From an uncultured Clostridia bacterium (GTDB lineage: Bacteria > Bacillota > Clostridia > UMGS1883), in contig CAKSFM010000009.1 of NCBI GenBank assembly GCA_934454525.1, forward strand, positions 42,842 to 106,841: DNA of 64,000 nucleotides. Direction: 5' to 3'. How positions within the stretch are numbered: position 1 is the stretch's first letter; every line of letters begins with the position of its first letter. Shown piece by piece: positions 35,329 through 42,392 of the stretch. The translations under genes and the position numbers were made by a program. A model generated the notes under the pieces. That model was not told the origin of the DNA and made no database searches. It was given only the letters and a program-made list of their open reading frames with translations.

Positions 35329-35357
35329 AGCTCCGCAGTGATAATCACTGCGGAGCT
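35329..35357 (-). terminator. Attenuator terminator of the aro operon
   Basis: A 13-bp perfect stem AGCTCCGCAGTGA/TCACTGCGGAGCT with a three-base loop, followed on the minus strand by TATTTTTTTT (complement 35321-35328). It lies between the leader peptide and aroF, with aroF ATG only 28 bases beyond. This is a textbook intrinsic terminator in a 5' leader. Confidence 0.92.
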
Positions 35358-35408
35358 GTAAGTCAATTCAAAAAATCAGCGCCCTTTTTAATTGCAGCAA
35401 AAATCACT
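35337..35408 (-). promoter_or_regulatory. Predicted antiterminator pairing of the aro leader
   Basis: RNA from 35394-35408 (AGUGAUUUUUGCUGC) can pair with 35337-35351 (GCAGUGAUUAUCACU): 13 of 15 positions pair, including two G-U. The second segment covers the loop and both inner arms of the terminator, so the two structures exclude each other. The first segment also overlaps the 3' arm of the leader hairpin at 35403-35440 and codes for leader residues 22-26, so a ribosome reaching the stop would cover it. Hand-derived pairing; not folded by program. Confidence 0.65.
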
Positions 35409-35471
35409 TTTACTTTTAGTGCACATAAAGTAAAAGTAATAATATGCAGCTGCAAAAACAAGAATGCTCAT
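35388..35471 (-). CDS. Aromatic leader peptide of the aro operon
   Basis: A 27-residue peptide with ATG at 35471 and TAA at 35388-35390, preceded by AAGGAG at good distance. Residues 10-15 are Tyr-Tyr-Tyr-Phe-Tyr-Phe, with further Phe at 6 and 24. Such a run in a short reading frame between a promoter and an intrinsic terminator is the hallmark of ribosome-mediated attenuation: shortage of charged tRNA-Tyr or tRNA-Phe would stall the ribosome on these codons. It is too short to be found by ordinary gene callers. Coding is inferred from the codon content, ribosome-binding site and structural context together. Confidence 0.88.
   Translation of the reverse strand: MSILVFAAAYYYFYFMCTKSKSDFCCN
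35403..35440 (-). promoter_or_regulatory. Leader hairpin 1:2 over the Tyr/Phe codons
   Basis: A 14-bp stem (35427-35440 with 35403-35416, one G-U) with a ten-base loop. The 5' arm ATTACTTTTACTTT is made of the codons for leader residues 11-15. In attenuator terms it is the pause/protector hairpin that would form when the ribosome has not yet stalled there or has moved past. Confidence 0.8.
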
Positions 35472-35502
35472 CTTTTTTCTCCTTAACAATTTACTTGCTT
35501 AT

Positions 35503-35531
35503 ATGCTAACACAGAAAAAAGCGCTTGTCAA
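35503..35531 (-). promoter_or_regulatory. Promoter of the aro operon
   Basis: On the minus strand, consensus TTGACA (35526-35531), a 17-base spacer and TAGCAT (35503-35508). Initiation is expected near 35496, giving about 25 bases before the leader ATG and about 195 bases before aroF. Confidence 0.8.
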
Positions 35532-35570
35532 CACTTTTTTTACTGTTAGCGGACATATTTTTTACGGAAT

Positions 35571-35600
35571 ATGAGCCGAATCCTTTCGGATTCGGCTCAT
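35571..35600 (-). terminator. Terminator of pflB
   Basis: A 13-bp perfect stem ATGAGCCGAATCC/GGATTCGGCTCAT with a TTTC loop, 14 bases past the pflB stop. The following sequence on the minus strand is only moderately T-rich. Confidence 0.75.
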
Positions 35601-35613
35601 AATGGCATTTAGA

Positions 35614-37866
35614 TTACATTGATTTGTGGCAGGTTCTGGAGATAACGTCCATCTGCTGCTCACGGGTAAGGTCGATAAACTTAACTGCATAACCGGAAAC
35701 ACGGATTGTGAAGTTTGCATATTCTTCTTTTTCCGGATGCTCCATAGCGTCGATAAGTTTTTCCGTTCCGAACACGTTTACGTTCAGATGATGTGCGCCC
35801 TGGTTGAAATATCCGTCCAGAACCTGAACAAGATTATCAACACGCTCGCCCTCGTTATGACCGAGTGCATCGGGACTGATCGTCTGAGTATTCGAAATAC
35901 CGTCAAGCGCCCATTCATAGGGAAGCTTTGCAACGGAGTTAAGCGACGCAAGCAGACCGCTCTTTTCTGCGCCGTAGCTCGGGTTTGCACCGGGTGAAAG
36001 CGGCTCGCCGGCACGTCTGCCGTCAGGCATGCAGCCTGTAGCCTTACCGTATACAACGTTCGATGTGATTGTAAGAATCGATGTTGTCGGCTCGGAATCG
36101 CGGTAGGTGTGGCGTTTCTTGATCATATCAAGGAATGTCTTGAGAAGCCATACTGCAATATCATCAGCACGGTCATCATCGTTACCGTAACGCGGGAAGT
36201 CACCCTGCGTGTCGAAGTCAACGGCAATGCCGTCCTCATCACGGATAACCTTAACCTTTGCATATTTGATTGCAGAGAGCGAATCAACAACGTGCGAGAA
36301 TCCGGCAATACCTGTTGCGAACGTACGGCGTACATCCGTATCGATAAGAGCCATTTCCTCTGCTTCATAATAGTATTTGTCATGCATATACTGGATAAGG
36401 TTCAGTGTATTTACATAAAGTCCTGCAAGCCAATCCATCATAGCAGTGTATTTTTCAATAACCTCGTCATAGTCAAGGTATTCAGCCGTTATCGGCTTGT
36501 AAGCCGGACCAACCTGGATACGGGTCTTAACGTCAATACCGCCGTTGATAGCATAAAGCAGGCACTTTGCAAGGTTTGCTCTTGCGCCGAAGAACTGCAT
36601 TTCCTTACCTGTCTGTGTTGCGGATACGCAGCAGCAGATTGAGTAGTCATCGCCCCAAACAGGCTTCATAACGTCATCGTTCTCGTACTGAATCGAGCTT
36701 GTTTCAATAGAAATATGAGAAGCATATTTCTTAAAGTTTTCGGGAAGAGCTGCCGAATACAGAACCGTGAGGTTCGGCTCGGGAGAGGGACCCATGTTCT
36801 CAAGCGTGTGCAGGAAACGGAAATCGTTCTTTGTTACCATCGAACGTCCGTCAACGCCGATACCGCCGACTTCGAGCGTTGCCCAAACGGGGTCGCCGGA
36901 GAACAGCTGATTGTAAGACGGGATTCTTGCAAACTTAACCATTCTGAGCTTCATAACAAGATGGTCGATAAGCTCCTGAGCCTCCGACTCCGTCAGCTTG
37001 CCTGCCTGCATATCTCTTTCAATATATATATCAAGGAATGTCGATATACGGCCGATGCTCATTGCAGCGCCGTTCTGCGTCTTGATAGCGCCGAGGTAGC
37101 CGAAGTACAGCCACTGAACAGCTTCCCTTGCGTTTGAAGCCGGTGCGGAAATATCAAAACCGTACATTGCAGCCATTTCCTTAAGACCTTTAAGAGCGTT
37201 AATCTGAAGCGTCAGCTCCTCGCGCTGGCGGATAACATGATCCGTCATAACGCCGTCGCCGCAGTTTGCAAAGTCATGCTGTTTCTCTTCGATAAGCGCG
37301 TCTATTCCGTACAGAGCAACTCTGCGGTAATCGCCGACAATTCTTCCTCTTCCGTATGTGTCGGGAAGTCCTGTGATGATTTTGCTGTGTCTTGCCTTTT
37401 TCATTTCGGGAGTGTATGCGCTGAAAACACCCTCGTTATGTGTGCGGCTGTACTGCGTGAAAATCTTGTGCAGCTCGGGGCTGGGAGTGTAACCGTAGGT
37501 TTCGCAAGCCTGCTCAGCCATCTTGATTCCGCCGAAAGGCATGAACGCTCTTTTAAGCGGCTTGTCCGTCTGAAGACCTACAACCTTTTCCATGTCCTTT
37601 GTATTTTCGCCGATATAGCCGGGGTTATGCGATGTCAGCGTTGACACGATATCAGTGTCCATATCGAGAACGCCGCCCTTTGCGCGCTCCTCCTTCTGAA
37701 GCTTCTGAAGCATTCCCCAAAGCTTGTCTGTGTTTTCAGTCGGCTTTGACAGGAATTTTTCATCACCGTCATACGGCTTATAGTTCTTCTGAATAAATTC
37801 TCTTACATTTATTTCCTCTTTCCAGAGACGGCCCTCAAAGCCGTTCCACTGTTCAAAATTTCTCAT
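35614..37866 (-). CDS. pflB: Pyruvate formate-lyase (formate C-acetyltransferase)
   Basis: Glycyl-radical enzyme that splits pyruvate with CoA into acetyl-CoA and formate in anaerobic fermentation. It has 750 residues. The thiyl pair lies in a run of three cysteines (C411-C413; C412-C413 align with the catalytic Cys-Cys), and the C-terminal radical loop is RVSGYAVKF with G725. AGAGAGG precedes the ATG. No activating enzyme (pflA) lies on either side, so it must be encoded elsewhere. A large palindrome upstream and a LysR gene suggest regulated expression. Confidence 0.97.
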   Translation of the reverse strand: MRNFEQWNGFEGRLWKEEINVREFIQKNYKPYDGDEKFLSKPTENTDKLWGMLQKLQKEERAKGGVLDMDTDIVSTLTSHNPGYIGENTKDMEKVVGLQTDKPLKRAFMPFGGIKMAEQACETYGYTPSPELHKIFTQYSRTHNEGVFSAYTPEMKKARHSKIITGLPDTYGRGRIVGDYRRVALYGIDALIEEKQHDFANCGDGVMTDHVIRQREELTLQINALKGLKEMAAMYGFDISAPASNAREAVQWLYFGYLGAIKTQNGAAMSIGRISTFLDIYIERDMQAGKLTESEAQELIDHLVMKLRMVKFARIPSYNQLFSGDPVWATLEVGGIGVDGRSMVTKNDFRFLHTLENMGPSPEPNLTVLYSAALPENFKKYASHISIETSSIQYENDDVMKPVWGDDYSICCCVSATQTGKEMQFFGARANLAKCLLYAINGGIDVKTRIQVGPAYKPITAEYLDYDEVIEKYTAMMDWLAGLYVNTLNLIQYMHDKYYYEAEEMALIDTDVRRTFATGIAGFSHVVDSLSAIKYAKVKVIRDEDGIAVDFDTQGDFPRYGNDDDRADDIAVWLLKTFLDMIKKRHTYRDSEPTTSILTITSNVVYGKATGCMPDGRRAGEPLSPGANPSYGAEKSGLLASLNSVAKLPYEWALDGISNTQTISPDALGHNEGERVDNLVQVLDGYFNQGAHHLNVNVFGTEKLIDAMEHPEKEEYANFTIRVSGYAVKFIDLTREQQMDVISRTCHKSM

Positions 37867-37899
37867 AGAACATACCTCTCTTTCTTATCATTCGACTGT

Positions 37900-37928
37900 A
37901 TTCTATCATTTTTTTACGTATAAGGAAA
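37900..37928 (-). promoter_or_regulatory. Probable pflB promoter
   Basis: On the minus strand, a weak -35 TTTCCT (37923-37928), a 17-base spacer and TAGAAT (37900-37905). The poor -35 directly abuts a 36-base palindrome, the arrangement of an activator-dependent promoter. Confidence 0.55.
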
Positions 37929-37964
37929 TACCCAATTCAGAATACCTGTATTCCAAATCGGGTA
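37929..37964. promoter_or_regulatory. Palindromic operator upstream of pflB
   Basis: A 36-base dyad with core GAATACCTGTATTC and outer arms TACCC/GGGTA; 14 of 17 arm positions match. It lies between the LysR stop and the pflB -35. There is no T-run after it, so a terminator is unlikely. A LysR-type regulator or a redox regulator could bind here; which one is not determined. Confidence 0.6.
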
Positions 37965-37970
37965 TACACT

Positions 37971-38897
37971 TTATCTGGGCAGCCTGGAAATAACTCGTTT
38001 TACGATGTTCATAAAGAGCTTTTCCTGCCGGCTTAACCTGTAGCCTCTTCTGTAAATCAGAACGTCCTTATAATGATTGTCCGCAACATTGCACTTTTTT
38101 TCAACAAGCGGCATGGAATTAAGGATGTTTGCCGGCGTCGGCGATGTCCACATGTATGTGGAGTGAATGTTTCTGAGCAGCTCAAACTGACTTTCGCGTT
38201 CAAAAACGGCAATTTCTTTTTTTTCCTTATTTGCGCTGACCATCTCGCGCACAACCGATGCCGGCAGCGACGGAATTGTCATGTAACCGTGCGTTATTTC
38301 AATATATTCGTCAAGATCGGAATAGTCAATGTTTTTCTCCATTGCAAGCGGATTCTGAACCGACATTATAAGGCGGTATTCAAAGTCCCACACAGGCTCC
38401 GTTTCAAGGTCGTTCTCCTCTAAAAACTGCAGAAAATATTTTTCGTAAATTGTCTGATAACGGATAATCGCAATGTTGTTGTCGTTATTGATAACGTTCT
38501 TAATCGCAAGCAGCGAATTTGTTTCGCGGTAGCTTATATCAAGACTTTTGCTGTCCGCAATTTCCGTCACAAACTCGGTAAATGCCTGTGCAACGTAGCA
38601 CGCCATCGGCACGGAAACGTCAAATTTATGAACGTCATTATCGCGCTGCTTGTAAAGCCGCTCAACCTCGTCAATCTGCGCAACAATGTTTTTCGCATAA
38701 ACGAGGAACTGCGCACCGTCCTTCGTCGGAATAACGCCCTTCGGTGTTCTGTTGAATATTTTTATTCCGATGTTTTCCTCAAGCTCTTTTATCGCTTTGC
38801 TCAAATGCGGCTGATTAAGGTACAGATTTTCCGCTGCCTTGGATATCAGCCCCGTTTTTTCGACCTCCAAAGCGTATTTTAAATGCTCTATCTTCAT
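37971..38897 (-). CDS. LysR-family transcriptional regulator
   Basis: A 308-residue LTTR: N-terminal winged helix-turn-helix (residues 1-60, LISKAAENLYLNQPHLSKAIKE is the recognition region), a linker helix, and a periplasmic-binding-like effector domain from about 90. The effector is not identifiable. It lies immediately upstream of pflB on the same strand with the dyad between them, so pflB control is a reasonable but untested guess. Confidence 0.9.
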   Translation of the reverse strand: MKIEHLKYALEVEKTGLISKAAENLYLNQPHLSKAIKELEENIGIKIFNRTPKGVIPTKDGAQFLVYAKNIVAQIDEVERLYKQRDNDVHKFDVSVPMACYVAQAFTEFVTEIADSKSLDISYRETNSLLAIKNVINNDNNIAIIRYQTIYEKYFLQFLEENDLETEPVWDFEYRLIMSVQNPLAMEKNIDYSDLDEYIEITHGYMTIPSLPASVVREMVSANKEKKEIAVFERESQFELLRNIHSTYMWTSPTPANILNSMPLVEKKCNVADNHYKDVLIYRRGYRLSRQEKLFMNIVKRVISRLPR

Positions 38898-38961
38898 TTT
38901 TCGTCCTTTCCGACAGACCTTTTATTTCTGCTACCGTCCATACCGATAATTTTATATACTG

Positions 38962-38990
38962 ATTATAGCACAGCGAGTAATTTTTGTCAA
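38962..38990 (-). promoter_or_regulatory. Promoter of the LysR gene
   Basis: On the minus strand, TTGACA (38985-38990), a 17-base spacer and TATAAT (38962-38967), a full consensus sigma-A promoter, with about 65 bases to the ATG. Confidence 0.75.
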
Positions 38991-39044
38991 TGCAGCGGCT
39001 TCGGTACACTGCATAAAAAAATTTTGTTTTTTTGAAAAAAAGTG

Positions 39045-39073
39045 TTGACAAGCACCCATGTATGTGCTATTAT
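39045..39073 (+). promoter_or_regulatory. Promoter of the tRNA-Thr-Tyr-Leu cluster
   Basis: TTGACA (39045-39050), a 17-base spacer and TATTAT (39068-39073), 52 bases before the first mature tRNA base. Confidence 0.75.
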
Positions 39074-39125
39074 AATATGCGTGTCACGGCGGTTGAATTG
39101 CTTGCCGCGGCGGAAAATTGAATTT

Positions 39126-39201
39126 GCTGGTGTAGCTCAATTGGCAGAGCAGCTGATTTGTAATCAGCAGGTTGTAGGTTCAAGTCCTATCACCAGCTCC
39201 A
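39126..39201 (+). tRNA. tRNA-Thr (UGU)
   Basis: 76 bases including an encoded CCA. The acceptor GCTGGTG pairs with CACCAGC; the anticodon arm GCTGA-TTTGTAA-TCAGC gives anticodon TGT; the T-arm is GTAGG-TTCAAGT-CCTAT. First of three tandem tRNA genes. Confidence 0.96.
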
Positions 39202-39286
39202 GGAGGAGTTCCCGAGCGGCCAAAGGGGGCAGACTGTAAATCTGTTGTCACTGACTTCGATGGTTCGAATCCATCCTCCTCCACCA
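39202..39286 (+). tRNA. tRNA-Tyr (GUA)
   Basis: 85 bases with a long variable arm and encoded CCA; it begins at the base after tRNA-Thr. The acceptor GGAGGAG pairs with CTCCTCC; the anticodon loop CTGTAAA in GCAGA/TCTGT gives GTA. This is the tRNA whose charging the aro leader peptide would sense. Confidence 0.96.
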
Positions 39287-39289
39287 TAT

Positions 39290-39373
39290 GCGAGAGTGGC
39301 GGAATCGGCAGACGCGCACGTTTAAGGTGCGTGTGGTAATACCATACGGGTTCAAGTCCCGTCTCTCGCACCA
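39290..39373 (+). tRNA. tRNA-Leu (AAG)
   Basis: 84 bases with a type II variable arm (TGGT-AAT-ACCA) and encoded CCA. The acceptor GCGAGAG pairs with CTCTCGC. With position 26 directly after GACGC, as in other tRNA-Leu, the anticodon stem is CACGT/GCGTG and the loop TTAAGGT, giving anticodon AAG with G37, the base expected after G36. A reading as TAA would break the stem. A34 would need deamination to inosine to read CUC as well as CUU. Confidence 0.88.
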
Positions 39374-39377
39374 GAAG

Positions 39378-39402
39378 CACGGCTTTCCAAGCCGTGTTTT
39401 TT
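39378..39402 (+). terminator. Terminator of the tRNA cluster
   Basis: Stem CACGGCTT/AAGCCGTG with a three-base loop followed by six T, starting five bases after tRNA-Leu. Confidence 0.9.
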
Positions 39403-39437
39403 CTTTAGGCATAAGGTATGCTTATAAGGGAATTTAA

Positions 39438-40712
39438 TTGAATAATTTCAGTACAAAAGAGGTAATAAAATTGGGAATTGCTTTATGTTTTTTATTATTG
39501 CTGATTGTGCTTATACTTTGTGTGTTAAGGCATAAGCACCGTTTAAGATCATTAAAAACAGAGAGCGAAGAAAGCGGCAGGCAATCTGTTTCCGGGAAAG
39601 AAATTGACATACCGGATATTAATGCGGAACCGCCGATTTACTTGTATATGTTTGAAAAGAAAAACTTTTCAAAGAATTATACTGCATTTTTTAAAAACGG
39701 CATACTATATGATATATCACCCCGGAATTATGATGTGTCCCTGTACGAGGACATACAGATCGCGCATGACGCAAGATATATCGTTTCCGACTCCGTAAAG
39801 TATGACCTGTGTTCGGCTGAGGATATCAGATCGCTTAAAATTCCCCAATATGATAAACTGCACAGAATCCCCTCCCATACCGGCGATTTAGCCTACATTC
39901 TTAAAATGAGAGTTCCTTCTGTACATCATCCGGAATTGGCTGTCCCTCTTGCATACAAAGTCGTTAATCTGATGACAGCTTCCTCTTTGGGGTGGGGAAA
40001 GAAAGATTATTTTCGAATCGTTGCACATCTGTGGGAAATCGGAGCAACCGAATACGGAGATGATTTGTATAATAAAATTAAAGAACTTTTTCCAATAATG
40101 TTCTCGGCCGATTCAATGAGGTTAGAAGATAAAGAAACTTTCAAAAGAGAATTAGCGTATGCAAAACAGCTTAAGACAAATTATCTGGAAATTTTGCACA
40201 GCGGTTACATCTGCGGAAATTGTGCACCATTTCACAACAGGGTTTACTGCATACGCGGCAAAGACAAAAGATTTCCGAAGCTGCCCGACTTTATTATGAA
40301 CGACTGCGGCTTGCACTGCAATCCCTCTTACAGCGCTTATAATTATTACAAAGGGTGTACAATTTCAAAATACACCATGCATATGGACGGCAAAACAACC
40401 AGTATCGAGGTTGACGCAATTCAGCACAGCAACAGACCTTTTGTCGATGACCGCACGGAAATTGAAAAGCAAAAATATATTGATTGGGGCGAAGAGCGGC
40501 AACGCAGGGAATTGTCAGACGAAGAGTATTTTAGCAAAGAAACATGGACATCGAAATACAAAGATCGTCTCGAGTACCAAAAGATAAAAGAATTGGTCGG
40601 TGACGGCTCTCCGAAAAGCTATAACGGGTGGCGCAGAATGAAAGCAGGAAACTCCCCGAATTATCAGAAAATAGTGCAGTTGGCATTGGAGCATGGTATT
40701 CACATCAGATAA
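39438..40712 (+). CDS. Membrane-anchored Cys-rich protein of unknown function
   Basis: Not recognised. A 424-residue protein from a TTG at 39438 (AAGGG upstream). It has one N-terminal transmembrane helix (about residues 11-30), a polar linker, a mixed alpha/beta middle, and around residues 260-310 a cysteine cluster (CGNCAPFHNRVYC, then CGLHC and a further Cys) that could bind zinc. The C-terminus is charged and helical, ending in a region resembling a small DNA-binding or scaffold helix pair (SYNGWRRMKAGNSPNYQKI). It lies directly after a tRNA cluster and before an amidase remnant, a common place for integrated DNA. Function not assignable. Confidence 0.7.
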   Translation: MNNFSTKEVIKLGIALCFLLLLIVLILCVLRHKHRLRSLKTESEESGRQSVSGKEIDIPDINAEPPIYLYMFEKKNFSKNYTAFFKNGILYDISPRNYDVSLYEDIQIAHDARYIVSDSVKYDLCSAEDIRSLKIPQYDKLHRIPSHTGDLAYILKMRVPSVHHPELAVPLAYKVVNLMTASSLGWGKKDYFRIVAHLWEIGATEYGDDLYNKIKELFPIMFSADSMRLEDKETFKRELAYAKQLKTNYLEILHSGYICGNCAPFHNRVYCIRGKDKRFPKLPDFIMNDCGLHCNPSYSAYNYYKGCTISKYTMHMDGKTTSIEVDAIQHSNRPFVDDRTEIEKQKYIDWGEERQRRELSDEEYFSKETWTSKYKDRLEYQKIKELVGDGSPKSYNGWRRMKAGNSPNYQKIVQLALEHGIHIR

Positions 40713-40715
40713 GTC

Positions 40716-41051
40716 ATGATCGCCACGGCGGTACAGTATCACGCATGGTGGACGGCGGACGGGAAATCGCTCGGCGATTATGTCAAAGGCAATTCCGCAA
40801 AAACGTGCCCCGGAATGAACTTTTTCGGCGGCAACACACGGGCGGCATATGAAAAAAATCTCCGCCCGATGATAGAATCAAAGGGGGAGAATATTTTGAA
40901 AAAGGTTGAAAGCATTAACGATATTGTCTGGGAGCTGACAAACGCCGGAATCATCACGGACGGCAAACTGTGGTTGCAGAAATGCGCCGAGGACAAAAAC
41001 GTTTATTGGCTGTGTTATAAGATGGCGAATAAATTGAGGGGTACGCTGTAG
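40716..41051 (+). pseudogene. 3' remnant of a phage-type N-acetylmuramoyl-L-alanine amidase
   Basis: A 111-residue frame. Its first half (SAKTCPGMNFFGGNTRAAYE) resembles the end of an amidase catalytic domain, and its second half (INDIVWELTNAGIITDGKLW) resembles the small C-terminal repeat of clostridial phage lysins. The catalytic N-terminal part is absent: the reading frame is bounded upstream by the stop of the previous gene. It lacks a clear ribosome-binding site. Most likely a leftover of a prophage lysis gene; a short functional wall-binding peptide is the alternative. Confidence 0.55.
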
Positions 41052-41146
41052 AAATTCATCCGAAAAATTTACTACACTTTTACTACACTCATATGTCACA
41101 TTCGGGCGCAAACCGCGCCGAAATAAAACACTAAAAAGTGCGAGAA

Positions 41147-41186
41147 AACCGCAGTATCATCGGATTTTTCCGAAAATACTGCGGTT
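41147..41186. terminator. Terminator between the amidase remnant and tRNA-Glu
   Basis: Stem AACCGCAGTAT/ATACTGCGGTT with an inner TCGGA/TCCGA pairing, followed by a C/T run on the plus strand. It could serve the amidase transcript or tRNA-Glu from the other side. Confidence 0.75.
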
Positions 41187-41193
41187 CTTCTTT

Positions 41194-41269
41194 TGGTGAC
41201 CCCACGGGGAATCGAACCCCGGTCTTCGCCGTGAGAGGGCGACGTCCTAGGCCGCTAGACTATGGGGCC
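41194..41269 (-). tRNA. tRNA-Glu (CUC)
   Basis: 76 bases including CCA on the minus strand. The acceptor begins GGCCCCA; the anticodon arm CGCCC-TCTCACG-GCG gives CTC; the T-arm is CGGGG-TTCGATT-CCCCG. It faces the three other tRNA genes across the small accessory island. Confidence 0.95.
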
Positions 41270-41347
41270 GTCTTCGCGACTTATTTATTATAAAATAAAA
41301 CCGACAGCTTGTCAACCTTTTTTTCAAAAAAAATCATATTTATTTTA

Positions 41348-42256
41348 TCAGCTGCCTGCCGCATGGGTTTTATAGTCACCGGGAGTTTTCCCCGTGACGC
41401 GCTTAAACGCATGATAGAAATTTGAAGTATTGTTAAATCCGCACTTCAGCGCGATTTCAAGGCGCGTCATTGAGGTTGTTTCAATATACTCTATTGCACG
41501 TTCAATCCGCTTTATTGTTATATATTCCCATGGAGATATGCCGTTAAGTTTACGGAACTGACATGAGAAATAGGTTTTGCTCATATGTGCAACATCTGAA
41601 AGGACATCAAGCGTAAGCTCATTTTCAAGGTTATTATCAATATAGTTGATTGCCTTGTCTATATAATGAAGCGTTTGTGAACTGCCCGATATAGTTTCAT
41701 CAGATAAATCGCTTCCGCACAGGCGCGTCATCTCTATCAGCGCCGCCAAAAGCTCTATTTTAACCATGGTTTCATATTCCGGCAGACAATCTGAAAATTC
41801 TTTTTCTATTTTATGCAAAAGTCCGCGGATAATCTGCGTTCCCCCTTCGTCTGCCGAAAGCTTCGGAGGTTGGCTTCGGCGGCGGCTGAAGAATATGCGC
41901 ATAAGGTCAATATTTGATATTCCGAAATTTTCCGACCAGATAAAACGCGGTTCAAAATGCACGTTCAGAAAATTCGTTTCACATTCCAGCTCGGTTATCC
42001 AATGGAATTCATCCGTGCTGAAATAAAATATATCACCCGAACCGAATCTGAAAGCTCCGTTCTTGGTTGAATAAACTCCGCTCCCCTCAATAACCATAGT
42101 TATTTCAAATGCGGTGTGATGATGCCGGCTGAAAACACCAAGCTCCGGAGAAACCGAAGAGCGAAACACACGCAGAAGAGCGCCGCCCGTAAGCGGTGAT
42201 ACAATTCGTCTGTCACTCCATATTTTTTTGTTCTGCACAGTGTTAACTTCTGCCAC
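41348..42256 (-). CDS. AraC-family transcriptional regulator
   Basis: A 302-residue regulator with an N-terminal cupin sensor (about 30-150, HHHTAFEITMVIEGSGVYS) and a C-terminal double helix-turn-helix (about 200-298; LTLDVLSDVAHMSKTYFSCQF and ALKCGFNNTSNFYHAFKRVTGKTPGDYK). The start is GTG (42256), well placed after AGGAGGG. It is divergent from the KDG kinase-KDPG aldolase pair, so it most likely controls uronate use, with a sugar or uronate ligand. The ligand is an inference. Confidence 0.92.
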   Translation of the reverse strand: MAEVNTVQNKKIWSDRRIVSPLTGGALLRVFRSSVSPELGVFSRHHHTAFEITMVIEGSGVYSTKNGAFRFGSGDIFYFSTDEFHWITELECETNFLNVHFEPRFIWSENFGISNIDLMRIFFSRRRSQPPKLSADEGGTQIIRGLLHKIEKEFSDCLPEYETMVKIELLAALIEMTRLCGSDLSDETISGSSQTLHYIDKAINYIDNNLENELTLDVLSDVAHMSKTYFSCQFRKLNGISPWEYITIKRIERAIEYIETTSMTRLEIALKCGFNNTSNFYHAFKRVTGKTPGDYKTHAAGS

Positions 42257-42290
42257 CGCAAGTCCCTCCTTTAAGCCAAAATCATAAGAT

Positions 42291-42371
42291 ATTTGACATA
42301 TATCTGAATATAATTGACGAATAATATACTTTTCAATGATATTATATATGTAAATATATTAATTGTCAAAT
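42291..42371. promoter_or_regulatory. Divergent araC/kdgK control region
   Basis: Minus strand: full consensus TTGACA (42364-42369), 17 bases, TATAAT (42341-42346), reading to the AraC gene. Plus strand: TTGACG (42314-42319), 17 bases, TGATAT (42337-42342), a weaker promoter reading to kdgK that overlaps it. The block is bounded by an inverted ATTTGACA (42291) and TGTCAAAT (42364). Overlapping face-to-face promoters suggest mutual exclusion with AraC as switch. Confidence 0.6.
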
Positions 42372-42392
42372 AATTTTAAAGGAGAGATTTAA

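Noticed and set aside
35302..35613. T-box or other riboswitch upstream of aroF
   Set aside because: I find no T-box sequence or specifier stem; the promoter-to-terminator distance is fully explained by the leader peptide and its hairpins.
37929..37964. Terminator of the LysR gene
   Set aside because: The dyad is A/T-rich with an open centre and is not followed by a T-run on the minus strand; it directly adjoins the pflB -35.
39290..39373. Reading the third tRNA as Leu(UAA)
   Set aside because: Placing TAA at 34-36 leaves an anticodon stem with a mismatch and two wobbles and puts G at 37, whereas AAG gives a paired stem and the expected G37.
39438..41051. One gene split by a stop codon (39438-40712 and 40716-41051 are in the same frame)
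   Set aside because: The downstream part resembles an amidase C-terminus and the upstream part does not resemble an amidase at all; the first protein has a natural-looking end. Treated as two units.
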